A stretch of DNA of 64,000 bases from Candidatus Nitrospira neomarina (GTDB lineage: Bacteria; Nitrospirota; Nitrospiria; Nitrospirales; UBA8639). The notes below the pieces were generated by a model. The model had not been told where the DNA came from. It saw nothing but the letters and a program-made list of their open reading frames with translations, and did no database searches. How positions within the stretch are numbered: position 1 is the stretch's first letter; each line of letters starts with the position of its first letter. The DNA lies in contig NZ_CP116968.1 in assembly GCF_032051675.1 (NCBI RefSeq), forward strand, positions 682,001-746,000, given 5' to 3'. This document shows, piece after piece, positions 27,721 through 36,697 of this stretch. The translations under genes and the position numbers were made by a program.

Positions 27721-27990
27721 ATGACAACCGAAAGTGTCCTGAGCATCGGTCAGGAGGCGATTCAAACAATCCTGCTGGTGGCGGGCCCCATGTTGGGTCT
27801 CAGCTTACTGGTCGGACTCTGCGTGAGTGCCTTTCAAGCCATGACACAAATTAACGAAATGACCCTCACCTTTTTGCCAAAGGTTGCAACCATGTTTGTG
27901 GTGCTCTTGGTGACATTCCCCTGGATGGTGGAAATTCTCGTGGGATTCATGACGGGGATATGGGCCAGGATACCCCAGTTTGCCCAATAA
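27721..27990 (+). CDS. fliQ: Flagellar export gate protein FliQ
   Basis: FliQ is an 89-aa integral membrane subunit of the FliPQR export gate. Two membrane segments are visible (about 17-40 and 52-76), with the conserved SLLVGLCVSAFQAMTQINE and LTFLPKVATM runs. AAGGGGTAGGGAG precedes the ATG. It stands between fliP and fliR but is set apart from fliP by a 150-bp gap that holds a heptamer repeat. Confidence 0.96.
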   Translation: MTTESVLSIGQEAIQTILLVAGPMLGLSLLVGLCVSAFQAMTQINEMTLTFLPKVATMFVVLLVTFPWMVEILVGFMTGIWARIPQFAQ

Positions 27991-28038
27991 TCGAGGGAGT
28001 CGAACTGCGGCATGTATCAGAAAGATGTCCGGTAACCG

Positions 28039-28824
28039 GTGTTGCAATGGGATATGGCGATTCAGCAAGTGTGGCAATTCGTGGTCGTGCTCGTGCGCAC
28101 GGCCGTTATCTTGTCGGCGTTACCGTTGATGGGCGGGCATTCGGTTCCGAGTCGCATCAAAATCGGCATGGCGGTGATCATCGCCATCCTGTTGATGCCC
28201 ATCGTGACGTTTACCCTTCCTCCCAATTGGTTGCAACCTGGAAATCTGGTGATTGCCTTGGGTGCCGAATTGCTCGTCGGTCTGGTGTTGGGTTTGGCCC
28301 TGCGATTAATTATGACGGCGGTGGAACTGGCGGGAAGTGTGATGGGCTTTCAAGTGGGGTTTGCCATGGCCGGAGTGTTGGACCCTGTCACGCAAGTGGA
28401 GACCCCGGTGTTCGGGCAATTACTGACCATTCTGGCAACCCTTCTGTACTTTCAAGTCGATGGGCATCATTTGGTGTTGTTGGCGTTGGGCAGTAGTTTT
28501 CTGTTGATCCCTCCCTTTGGCGCTCATTTGAGCGCCCCCCTCCTGAGCGATGTGACCGGCGTGATTCAACGCACCTATGACACGGGAATGAAACTGGCCT
28601 TCCCCGTGATGGGGGCCACATTTCTGGTTCATTTCATCATGGGGATTCTTGGCCGGCTGGTTCCCCAGATGAACGTGATGCTCACCAGTTTTCCCATTAC
28701 GATTGCGGTCGGTTTGTTGGTGTTAGGCCTGGGTTTGCCCTTCATCGCCCTAGTGTTTCAAGACTCCATTGTCGGAATGGAAACGGTCTTGTGGGACTTA
28801 TTACAGGAATTAGGGCATGGCTGA
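28039..28824 (+). CDS. fliR: Flagellar export gate protein FliR
   Basis: FliR is the third subunit of the export gate, about 261 aa with six hydrophobic segments. Family features include VRTAVILSALPLMGGHSVPSR near 17-37 and GFQVGFAMAGVLDPVTQ near 97-113. The frame opens with GTG 28039 immediately after an in-frame TAA; ATG 28054 is an alternative start, and no clear ribosome-binding site decides. Its end overlaps the flhB start by eight bases. Confidence 0.94.
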   Translation: MLQWDMAIQQVWQFVVVLVRTAVILSALPLMGGHSVPSRIKIGMAVIIAILLMPIVTFTLPPNWLQPGNLVIALGAELLVGLVLGLALRLIMTAVELAGSVMGFQVGFAMAGVLDPVTQVETPVFGQLLTILATLLYFQVDGHHLVLLALGSSFLLIPPFGAHLSAPLLSDVTGVIQRTYDTGMKLAFPVMGATFLVHFIMGILGRLVPQMNVMLTSFPITIAVGLLVLGLGLPFIALVFQDSIVGMETVLWDLLQELGHG

Positions 28825-29893
28825 GAATAAAGACGGGGCGGATAAATCAGAGCAACCGAGTCCGAAACGTTTAGCGGAAGCTCGTCGCAAGGGCCAGGTG
28901 CCGATGACCCGGGAATTGCCCTCGTTGTTTGTCTTGTTGGGTGGGGTTGGGCTGCTTTCTCTGTGGGCGCCTCACGCGTTTGTTCAATTTTTTGATCATT
29001 ACCGTCAGTGGTTGGGGCAAGCTGGAACTCTTCAGTTAGATGCTCAATCCACACATGTCCTGTTGTTAAATATTGCCTATCAGGCCTTTGTTCCCCTGAT
29101 TCCGTTCGGGCTCCTGGTTGGGGTATTCGCCTTCCTCGCCATTATCCTGCAAACGGGGCCGCTTTGGATTGAAAAGGCCCTGCAACCCAAGCCGTCCAAA
29201 TTAAATCCTTCCAATGGGTTGAAGCGCATTTTTTCCTGGAAAGGGGTCGTCGATCTTTTAAAGTCCCTGCTCAAATTAGCAAGCGTGAGTGGGATTGCCT
29301 ATCTGATTCTGTCTCATAACCTGCTCGCGATTCTTCAACTTCCCCTCCTTGAGTTAACGGAGGCGGTTGGGGGTGTGTGGGGTCTCCTGGAAAAAATTAT
29401 GTGGTCGGTCGGAGGATCGCTGCTCCTGTTGGCGATCATCGATTTCGTGTATCAGCGGTGGCAGCATACCGAAGATCACAAGATGACCAAACAGGAAGTC
29501 AAAGACGAGTCGAAGGATGTGGAAGGTGATCCGCAGATTCGATCCCGCCGGCTCAGTTTACAACGGGAACGTGCCCGACAACGAATGTTGCAGGCTGTGC
29601 CTAAAGCCGATGTGGTGATTACCAATCCTACGCACGTGGCAGTGGCGCTCAGGTATGAAACAGGAAAAATGGACGCGCCGGTGGTGGTGGCGAAGGGCGC
29701 AGGATTTATGGCGGATAAGATTAAGCAAATCGCGCGTCATGCGGGAGTGCCGATTATTGAAAACCGCAGTTTGGCTCGAGGGCTGTATAAGGCCGTAAAA
29801 ATCGGTCAAGAAGTGCCCAGTGCGTTGTATAAGGCGGCCGCTGAGGTGTTGGCCTACGTGTATCGCCTGAAGAACATGCATGAGGGAAATTGA
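28817..29893 (+). CDS. flhB: Flagellar export switch protein FlhB
   Basis: FlhB controls export specificity by self-cleavage. The 358-aa product has an N-terminal cytoplasmic peptide (EQPSPKRLAEARRKGQVPMTRE), four membrane segments to about residue 212, and a cytoplasmic domain with the autocleavage motif N270-P271-T272-H273, matching position and sequence in well-studied FlhB. It overlaps fliR by eight bases. A heptamer element begins two bases after the stop, and flhA follows at about 195 bp. Confidence 0.97.
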   Translation: MAENKDGADKSEQPSPKRLAEARRKGQVPMTRELPSLFVLLGGVGLLSLWAPHAFVQFFDHYRQWLGQAGTLQLDAQSTHVLLLNIAYQAFVPLIPFGLLVGVFAFLAIILQTGPLWIEKALQPKPSKLNPSNGLKRIFSWKGVVDLLKSLLKLASVSGIAYLILSHNLLAILQLPLLELTEAVGGVWGLLEKIMWSVGGSLLLLAIIDFVYQRWQHTEDHKMTKQEVKDESKDVEGDPQIRSRRLSLQRERARQRMLQAVPKADVVITNPTHVAVALRYETGKMDAPVVVAKGAGFMADKIKQIARHAGVPIIENRSLARGLYKAVKIGQEVPSALYKAAAEVLAYVYRLKNMHEGN

Positions 29894-29895
29894 AG

Positions 29896-30020
29896 ACGGG
29901 AAGCGTGAAAAGCGAGAAGGAAAACGTAAAAAGTAAAAAGAAAGCAGAAAAACAGATTTCCTGCGTTCCTTCTTTACTTTTGACTTCTCACTTTTCACTT
30001 TCCACCCCTTACGTCTCACG
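29896..30020. repeat. Heptamer inverted-repeat element (copy F)
   Basis: The left arm from 29896 runs ACGGGAA, GCGTGAA, AAGCGAG, AAGGAAA, ACGTAAA, AAGTAAA, in register. The right arm to 30020 ends CCCCTTA CGTCTCA CG. It starts two bases after the flhB stop. Confidence 0.8.
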
Positions 30021-30088
30021 AGGTTGAGGAGAGTCATGTGGAACTAAATTACAACCATATGCAACAGCGGTAATCGATCAAGGCACGT

Positions 30089-32197
30089 ATGGCATTTGAT
30101 TCTCAGAAATTACGAGACGAACTGACTCCCGCGCATTATGGGGATGTGCTCCTACCGATCGGGGTGGTGGGGATGCTCCTCCTCATGCTCTTACCCCTTC
30201 CTTCATTTCTTTTGGACCTGTTTTTATCCTTTAGCATTACACTGGCCGTTTTGATTTTACTCGTGACCATGCATGCCGGGCGTCCGGCCGAGTTCTCCGT
30301 CTTCCCCTCGGTGGTTTTACTCACCACGTTGTTCCGTCTTGCGTTAAACATTGCGTCGACGAGGGCCATTCTCATGCATGGGAACGAAGGACCCGCCGCC
30401 GCCGGACAGGTCATTGCCGTGTTTGGGGAGTTCGTGGTCGGGGGGAATTATGCGGTGGGCATTGTAGTCTTCTCCATTCTGGTCATTATCAATTTTGTCG
30501 TGATCACAAAGGGCGCCACCCGTATTGCGGAAGTCGCCGCGCGATTTACCCTGGATGCGATGCCCGGTCGGCAGATGAGTATCGATGCGGATTTGAATGC
30601 GGGGATCATTGACGAAGGCGAAGCGCGGAAACGCCGGGAGGCCATTTCCCAGGAAGCCGATTTTTACGGATCGATGGACGGTGCCAGCAAGTTTGTTCGT
30701 GGCGATGCGATTGCCGCGCTGCTCATTATCTTCATCAATGTCATTGGCGGGTTGGGCATCGGTGTGCTGGAGCACGGGATGTCCATCATTGATGCCGCCA
30801 AACGCTTCACCCTGCTGACGGTCGGGGACGCCATTGTGGCGCAAATCCCTGCCCTGATTATGTCGACGGCCGCCGGTATCATCGTGACGAGGGTTTCGAC
30901 CAAAACCAGCCTTGGGCGTGATTTAACCGAACAAATCTTTTTTAATCCTCATCTTGTGGCTGCCGTGGCCGGAATGTTGTTCTTTTTAGGATTTCTTCCC
31001 GGGCTGCCGCATGTTGCGTTTTTGATGTTGGGAACGATGACCGCCGGTCTCGCCTACGTCCTGTGGAATCAGAAACAAGAAGCCGCTCGCCTGAAAAATC
31101 TCCCCAAGAAAAAAGACCCGGCCATCTCCTCCGGTACGGAATCGGTGGATTCCGTGACTCCTCCGGACCTTATGGAGCTGCATGTCGGTTATGGACTTGT
31201 GCCGTTTGTTGATCAAGCTCAGGGAGGAGAGTTGCTGGAACGGATTCGGGCTATCCGGCGACAAACGGCTCTTGACATGGGATTTGTCGTGCCCGCAGTC
31301 CATATCCGGGATAATCTTCAGCTCAAGCCGCATGAGTACAACATTCTGTTGAAGGGAATTCAGGTGGCTAAGGGAGAATTGGTGCCTCGACATTTATTGG
31401 CCATCAATCCCGGTCATGCCAAAAAGGGTCTGCAAGGAAAGCCGGGAAAAGATCCCTGTTTTGGATTGCCGGCCGTCTGGATTGCTCCGACCGAAAAAGA
31501 GCGTGCTCAAATGGATGGCTATACCGTCGTCGATGGCCCGGCCATTATCGCCACGCATATGACCGAATTTATTAAAACCAATGGGCATGAATTGCTGGGT
31601 CGGCAAGAGGTCCAGAATTTGCTGGATAACCTCGCTAAGACGTACCCCAAGGTGGTGGATGACTTGATTCCGACTCAAATATCGTTAGGAGCGGTGGTGA
31701 GAATTCTCAAGAATCTCTTGCGGGAACGAGTGTCGATCCGCGATTTACGGACTATTTTGGAGACTGTTGCGGATTACACCACTCAGAGTAAGGATCCTGA
31801 CACCCTGACCGAATATGCTCGGCAAAATTTATCCAGAACGATTTCGTCCCAATACGCCAATCCCGACGGATTGCTGCAGGTGATTAGCCTGGATCCGATG
31901 CTGGATCGCCGCCTGATGGAGGCGATGCGGCCGAGTGGTAATGGAGAGCAAGGCGGGTTACCTCCCAGTTTGTTGAATCAGGTGATTCTGTCGGTCCGTC
32001 AAGCCATTGAGCGAGTCGTGAGCCAAGGATATCAACCCGTGCTGTTATGTTCCCAGTCGATTCGATCCCAACTGTATCGTCTAGTCTCGCCGGGCGTGCA
32101 TGCCCTGGCGGTACTTTCTCCGAACGAGTTGGACCCTAAAACCCAAATTCAAGCAATTGAAGTTGTGAGGATGCCACATGAAGCTGAAACGGTTTGA
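30089..32197 (+). CDS. flhA: Flagellar export protein FlhA
   Basis: FlhA is the export-gate subunit that uses proton motive force and receives chaperone-cargo complexes. The 702-aa product has eight hydrophobic segments in its first half. The FHIPEP-family signature lies near residues 150-170 (RFTLDAMPGRQMSIDADLN). A large cytoplasmic domain follows from about 350, ending with the ELDPKTQIQAIEVVRM strand. Length is typical. flhF starts 20 nt before its stop, so the two are translationally coupled. Confidence 0.97.
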   Translation: MAFDSQKLRDELTPAHYGDVLLPIGVVGMLLLMLLPLPSFLLDLFLSFSITLAVLILLVTMHAGRPAEFSVFPSVVLLTTLFRLALNIASTRAILMHGNEGPAAAGQVIAVFGEFVVGGNYAVGIVVFSILVIINFVVITKGATRIAEVAARFTLDAMPGRQMSIDADLNAGIIDEGEARKRREAISQEADFYGSMDGASKFVRGDAIAALLIIFINVIGGLGIGVLEHGMSIIDAAKRFTLLTVGDAIVAQIPALIMSTAAGIIVTRVSTKTSLGRDLTEQIFFNPHLVAAVAGMLFFLGFLPGLPHVAFLMLGTMTAGLAYVLWNQKQEAARLKNLPKKKDPAISSGTESVDSVTPPDLMELHVGYGLVPFVDQAQGGELLERIRAIRRQTALDMGFVVPAVHIRDNLQLKPHEYNILLKGIQVAKGELVPRHLLAINPGHAKKGLQGKPGKDPCFGLPAVWIAPTEKERAQMDGYTVVDGPAIIATHMTEFIKTNGHELLGRQEVQNLLDNLAKTYPKVVDDLIPTQISLGAVVRILKNLLRERVSIRDLRTILETVADYTTQSKDPDTLTEYARQNLSRTISSQYANPDGLLQVISLDPMLDRRLMEAMRPSGNGEQGGLPPSLLNQVILSVRQAIERVVSQGYQPVLLCSQSIRSQLYRLVSPGVHALAVLSPNELDPKTQIQAIEVVRMPHEAETV

Positions 32198-33512
32198 AGC
32201 CCTTTCATTACAAGAAGCTCTCCAAGCGGTAAAAGCCGAGCTGGGACCTGAAGCGGTCATCGTCTCATCGCGGCGTATTCAGAAAGGGGGAGGCTTGTTC
32301 GGTCTGCTCAGTCAGTCCGTCATTGAGGTCACCGCGGCGGTGGATCGTTCGGCTCAGGCGGAGGAAGGTCCTGCCGTACGTGTTGATCGATCCCTTCAGT
32401 CCCTTATGGCCAAACGTTATGTGCCGGAGGAGCCTGTTCGTCAACCGGGACCACCGAAAACGGATGCCAGTTTTTCGGAAGCTCTTCAAGTGGCGACCGT
32501 CCTCGATCCGGTGACTCAGAACCTCCAGGAAATGCGCCAGGAAATTCAACGGTTGCGTGAAGAACAACAAGATCCTGAACGGGTGTTAGGGCCCTTGCGA
32601 CAGGAATTGGAAGGCTTGCGGATTGTGGTGGGACAAGTCTTGGGAAGCCAGATGGACAAACGTGTTGAAGGGTTACCTGGAGACGTAATGGACGTCTACC
32701 AGTCCTTGGTGAGTCAGGGCGTGAATCCTCAGACTGCGCATCACCTGCTTCGTACGGTTGTGGAAACGCTCGGGACAGCCGGCGTGGGAAATCGCGAAGC
32801 CATGAAAAGTCTGTTGTGGGAACGAATGGAGGAGACCGTGGCCGTCTCGGGTCCATCGGTGTCCAAACATTATGGCCAAAAAGTGATGATGATGGTTGGG
32901 CCGACCGGCGTGGGAAAAACGACGACTATTGCCAAGCTGGCCGGGTTGGCCCGTCAACAGGATGAGCATCGGCGAACCGTGTTGATTACGTTGGATACGT
33001 ATCGTGTGGCAGCGGTAGAACAACTTCGGGTGTTTGCAAAAATTTTAAAAATTCCCTTGGAGGTGGCCGTGTCCCACAAGGATTTTATGGAATGCATGGG
33101 ACGACATCAGCACGCGGATTTGCTGTTGATTGACACGGCGGGGCGAAGCCCAAAGGATCAAGCCGGGTATGATGAACTGCTGGCGATCACCCGTGGACAA
33201 TTACACGTCGAAACGCATCTGGTGTTAGCCGCTCCGATGGCCGAGTCGGTGCAGATGGACACCATCCGCCGCTACCAATCGGTTCCTATCCATAAGCTCA
33301 TCATCACGAAACTGGATGAGGTATCGATGGGCGGCGGTCTGTATAACGTCTTGTCACAGACGGGACTGCCGGTTTCTTATCTCTCGGCCGGACAGCGTGT
33401 GCCGGAAGATTTAGAAATCGCCACCCGGACACGCCTCGTGGAATTGGCTTGGGCCCACTCACCAGGCCAGGTCCTTCAAGAACGTGTGCCGTTAACGGAG
33501 GTGGCGCACTAA
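32178..33512 (+). CDS. flhF: Flagellar placement GTPase FlhF
   Basis: FlhF is an SRP-type GTPase that marks the pole for flagellar assembly. The 444-aa product has the B-domain start (MKLKRFEALSLQEALQAVKAELGPEAVIVSS region, residues 1-31), a linker with coiled coil (about 115-160), an N-domain, and the G-domain with P-loop GPTGVGKTTT at 241-250, LIDTAGRSPKD and TKLDE. It overlaps flhA by 20 nt and shares one base with the flhG start (TAATG). Confidence 0.96.
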   Translation: MKLKRFEALSLQEALQAVKAELGPEAVIVSSRRIQKGGGLFGLLSQSVIEVTAAVDRSAQAEEGPAVRVDRSLQSLMAKRYVPEEPVRQPGPPKTDASFSEALQVATVLDPVTQNLQEMRQEIQRLREEQQDPERVLGPLRQELEGLRIVVGQVLGSQMDKRVEGLPGDVMDVYQSLVSQGVNPQTAHHLLRTVVETLGTAGVGNREAMKSLLWERMEETVAVSGPSVSKHYGQKVMMMVGPTGVGKTTTIAKLAGLARQQDEHRRTVLITLDTYRVAAVEQLRVFAKILKIPLEVAVSHKDFMECMGRHQHADLLLIDTAGRSPKDQAGYDELLAITRGQLHVETHLVLAAPMAESVQMDTIRRYQSVPIHKLIITKLDEVSMGGGLYNVLSQTGLPVSYLSAGQRVPEDLEIATRTRLVELAWAHSPGQVLQERVPLTEVAH

Positions 33513-34444
33513 TGGCCGGGTCATTATCCACACCGGTCCTGATGACTGACGTCCCGGCGCAACGACGACTGGATCAAGCCAGTGGATTGCGTGCCGCCAT
33601 GACCTCCAACCCACAGGACCCCTCAAGGATTCAGGTGATTGCGGTCAGTTCCGGAAAAGGCGGGGTAGGAAAAAGTAATGTCGTCGCGAATTTAGCAGTG
33701 GCTGCGGCTCGGCAGGGGCGGAAGGTCCTGATCATGGATGCAGATCTCGCCTTAGGCAACGTCGACATTCTCCTGGGCCTCACTCCGCAATATACGATTG
33801 AGGACGTGCTTTCCGGGCAGCGAGGCTTGAAGGACGTCCTCGTGACCGGACCCGAAGGTATTCGCCTGTTGCCGGCGACCTCCGGAGGTCAGGCATTCAC
33901 TCAGCTGACGCATGATCAGCAACTCCATTTGCAATCGGCGTTTCTTCAGTTGGCGTCTCCGCCGGATTTGCTGCTCATTGATTGCGCGGCAGGGATTTCG
34001 GCCAATGTGCTGTACTTTAGTTTAGTGGCCCACGAAACACTGGTGGTGGTAACGCCCGACCCGACGTCTCTGACTGATGCGTATGCCCTCGTCAAAATCC
34101 TTTCGACCCGCTATCACTTACGGACATTCCGCATGCTGGTCAACAAAGTGAAGCATACCCAGGAAGGTAAAGATGTGTTTCGGAAGTTGAGTTTGGTGAC
34201 GGATCGGTTTTTAAATATTTCGCTCGATTACCTCGGGTGTGTTCCCGCGGACGACTATGTGACGATGGCCGTGGCTCAACAACGCGCGGTGTGCGAGGTC
34301 TATCCGCGCGCCCCGGCGAGTCGGGCCCTTTCTTCGTTGGCGAAGACCCTCAATCATTGGAGAGGAGAATGTTCCTGGCAGGGGGGCTTTCAACTGTTCG
34401 GTCCTGCTGCCTTGGGAGCCACTCGAACTGTGACGGAAGGATAA
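33512..34444 (+). CDS. flhG: Flagellar number regulator FlhG (FleN, MinD-like ATPase)
   Basis: FlhG is a MinD-type ATPase that limits flagellar number and stimulates FlhF. The 310-aa product has the deviant Walker A GKGGVGKS at 48-55 and LIDCAAGISAN as switch II. The N-terminal helix carries the DQASGLR motif at 21-27, the DQAxxLR activator of FlhF GTPase in known FlhG proteins. I chose ATG 33512 because GGAGG precedes it and it overlaps the flhF stop; the frame extends to 33449. fliA follows at 3 bp. Confidence 0.95.
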   Translation: MAGSLSTPVLMTDVPAQRRLDQASGLRAAMTSNPQDPSRIQVIAVSSGKGGVGKSNVVANLAVAAARQGRKVLIMDADLALGNVDILLGLTPQYTIEDVLSGQRGLKDVLVTGPEGIRLLPATSGGQAFTQLTHDQQLHLQSAFLQLASPPDLLLIDCAAGISANVLYFSLVAHETLVVVTPDPTSLTDAYALVKILSTRYHLRTFRMLVNKVKHTQEGKDVFRKLSLVTDRFLNISLDYLGCVPADDYVTMAVAQQRAVCEVYPRAPASRALSSLAKTLNHWRGECSWQGGFQLFGPAALGATRTVTEG

Positions 34445-34447
34445 CGT

Positions 34448-35242
34448 ATGAAACGTGGCGCGGTAACAACGGTTTCAGAGAGCCCGGTTTCGGAGAAACC
34501 GGCATCGTCCAATCCGACGAAACTTTCTCTTTCCACGCAGGAACGGGAGACGTTGGTTCAGGAATTTTTGCCGGTGATTAAATACATGGCGATGCGAATG
34601 GCCATGCGGGCATCGAGTGGGCTCAATGTGGAAGATCTCATGAGTGCCGGGATGGTCGGGCTTCTGGATGCCCTGACGAAATTTGATCCCTCACGGGAAA
34701 TAAAATTTCGTACCTATGCCGAGTTTCGTATTCGTGGAGCGATGCTCGATGAAATCCGGGCGATGGACTGGGTCCCGCGGTCGCTTCGTGAACGCATCGG
34801 GAAAATTCAGCATGCGGCCAATGAATGGACGAAACGCAAAGGGCGGCCACCGACGGAGGATGAGCTCGCAGAATCCTTAGGCATGGAGGCTCAGGAGGTG
34901 GACGAGACGCTTCTGCAAGCCAAAGGGGCCGTCGTGTTAAGTCTCGATGATTTGGGCTCCAATGATGAAGACTCCCATCCCATCTTGGATGCGCTGGCGG
35001 ATCGAGATCAACCCTCGCCCTTGGAGACCTTGGTGTCGGAGGATGCCCGCCAGGCATTGGTCGATGCCATTGAGCGATTGCCGGAACGTCAACGCCTGGT
35101 ATTGACCCTCTATTATTTTGAAGAGCTGACCATGAAAGAAATTGGAGTCGTGTTGCACGTCACGGAATCCCGAATTTGTCAGTTACATGCCCAAGCCATG
35201 ATTCGTCTGAAGGCCCTTCTCCATACCCGGCTCGGACCGTAG
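34448..35242 (+). CDS. fliA: Flagellar sigma factor FliA (sigma-28)
   Basis: FliA directs transcription of late flagellar and chemotaxis genes and is held by FlgM until the hook is complete. The 264-aa product shows region 2 (KYMAMRMAMRASSGLNVEDL, AGMVGLLDALTKFDP, KFRTYAEFRIRGAMLDEIR), region 3 and region 4 (RLPERQRLVLTLYYFEELTMKEIGVVL, split over 205-232, with ESRICQLHAQAMIRLK). It ends the flhA-F-G-fliA block. No flgM is seen in the window. A heptamer element follows five bases after the stop. Confidence 0.96.
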   Translation: MKRGAVTTVSESPVSEKPASSNPTKLSLSTQERETLVQEFLPVIKYMAMRMAMRASSGLNVEDLMSAGMVGLLDALTKFDPSREIKFRTYAEFRIRGAMLDEIRAMDWVPRSLRERIGKIQHAANEWTKRKGRPPTEDELAESLGMEAQEVDETLLQAKGAVVLSLDDLGSNDEDSHPILDALADRDQPSPLETLVSEDARQALVDAIERLPERQRLVLTLYYFEELTMKEIGVVLHVTESRICQLHAQAMIRLKALLHTRLGP

Positions 35243-35247
35243 ACATG

Positions 35248-35361
35248 CTTGAGGGGTAAGGCGTGAGGAGTAGGGCTTAAGCAGCCAGAACTTTTCCGTC
35301 ATACCCGACAGGGTTTTTCGAGTATCCATCTTCACGTTTCCCTTGTTACTCAATTCCTGAC
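35248..35361. repeat. Heptamer inverted-repeat element (copy G)
   Basis: The left arm runs CTTGAGG, GGTAAGG, CGTGAGG, AGTAGGG, CTTAAGC, starting five bases after the fliA stop. The right arm (about 35330-35361) is more diverged (CTTCACG, then TTACTCAATTCC). The loop contains GTATCCATC, a string also seen in the interiors of the elements near 50580 and 53900. Confidence 0.65.
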
Positions 35362-35377
35362 TATCGCTGTGGGTTCC

Positions 35378-36586
35378 ATGAAGCAGATGACGACGGAAAA
35401 AGTCCTCGATATGAAAATGCCTCCCGGCGATCCTCTTTATACCATTCTCATTGTAGATGATGAAACAGTTATGCGGATGGTTGCCAAGAAGCGTTTGGCC
35501 AAACTGCCGTGTCGGTTACTGGAGGCCGGTAGTGGGGAAGACGCGCTATCCATCCTGAATCAGGAGCCGGTGGATCTCATTCTTTCGGATTGGGTGATGC
35601 CCGGTCTTGATGGTCCAGGACTGTGTGAAGCGATTAAACAGGATGAACGCTATCGCACGATTCATTTTATCCTGATGACGGCATTGGACCACCCGACACA
35701 AATTGCCGAAGGGCTTAGCCGGGGAGCCGATGATTTCCTATCCAAAACCGCATCCGATCATGAAATTGTCGCCAGAGTGTGCGCGGGCCTTCGAGCCCGA
35801 CAGTTGATGTTGTATGTGGAAAAGTCTAATCGGCTGTTGTCACAGAAGCAGGCGGAATTAGACTCTGAACTCCGTTCGGCCTCCACCTTTGTGCGAGGTC
35901 TCCTCCCCCGGACCGGTGAAGTGATTCCTGGAGTGCGGGTGGAGTGGGAATTTTTGCCGTCTTCACATTTGGGAGGAGATTTTTTTCAGATCGCCCGGTG
36001 GGGAGACGATCATCTTGGGCTCATGGTGTTGGATATGTCGGGGCATGGGATCGGACCGGCGTTGCGGGCCGTGTCGTTATCTTTGCTGTTCAAGGGAGAA
36101 CATATGCAACAATTGTTTCCCTCTTACGATCCGGGCGAGATTCTGACGAGTCTGAACCAACAATATCCCATGAGCGATGAGGGGGATTATTTCACGATCT
36201 GGGTTGGGGTGTGGCAATGCTCCACGCGCAATCTTCGATATGCGAGCGCGGGGCATCCCGGTTCAATTGTTGTGAAAACAGACCGGTCTTCGATGGTGTT
36301 GGGCGGGAAATCCTGGCCTATTGGGTTTTCGCGTAATGAGCTGTATGCAACAGAATCCATCTCGGTGGATTCCGGTGATCGGATGTATCTCTTTAGTGAT
36401 GGGATTTATGAGGTGATGAATTCTCAGGAAGAAATCTGGGGGAGAAAAAGGCTTCAGAAGGCACTTGAGGAGGTCGCCGGACACCCGATGCAGTCGGGAT
36501 TGTCCCGTATTATCGAGCAGAGCCGGACATGGAATGCCAAAGGCGTGTTTGAGGATGACGTCGCGTTACTCGGAGTGGAATTTTAG
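35378..36586 (+). CDS. Response regulator with PP2C/SpoIIE phosphatase domain (HsbR/RsbU-like)
   Basis: The N-terminal receiver domain (about residues 22-140) has the acidic pair VDDE and the acceptor Asp in LILSDWVMPG. A short coiled coil follows (about 145-175), then a SpoIIE-type PP2C phosphatase domain with the metal-binding motifs GGDFF, DMSGHG, AGHP, LFSDGIYE and EDDVALLGVEF. Such proteins dephosphorylate STAS anti-anti-sigma proteins. A STAS gene and a receiver-HATPase gene follow, so the three probably form a partner-switching pathway. GTG 35369 is an alternative start. The closest described parallel is HsbR, which acts near FlgM/FliA in Pseudomonas. Confidence 0.85.
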   Translation: MKQMTTEKVLDMKMPPGDPLYTILIVDDETVMRMVAKKRLAKLPCRLLEAGSGEDALSILNQEPVDLILSDWVMPGLDGPGLCEAIKQDERYRTIHFILMTALDHPTQIAEGLSRGADDFLSKTASDHEIVARVCAGLRARQLMLYVEKSNRLLSQKQAELDSELRSASTFVRGLLPRTGEVIPGVRVEWEFLPSSHLGGDFFQIARWGDDHLGLMVLDMSGHGIGPALRAVSLSLLFKGEHMQQLFPSYDPGEILTSLNQQYPMSDEGDYFTIWVGVWQCSTRNLRYASAGHPGSIVVKTDRSSMVLGGKSWPIGFSRNELYATESISVDSGDRMYLFSDGIYEVMNSQEEIWGRKRLQKALEEVAGHPMQSGLSRIIEQSRTWNAKGVFEDDVALLGVEF

Positions 36587-36594
36587 CGGTGGGG

Positions 36595-36680
36595 GGTGAA
36601 GCGTCAGGAGTGAGGAGATAGAAGCCAGATACTCCTTTAGCCTTATCCCCTCACCTCTTCGTTCCACCCTGACATCTCCC
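36595..36680. repeat. Heptamer inverted-repeat element (copy H)
   Basis: The left arm runs GGTGAAG, CGTCAGG, AGTGAGG, AGATAGA, eight bases after the phosphatase stop. The right arm contains CCTTATC, CCCTCAC and later TTCCACC, ending 17 bp before the next start. Confidence 0.7.
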
Positions 36681-36697
36681 GATTGGCTGTTGTCGAA

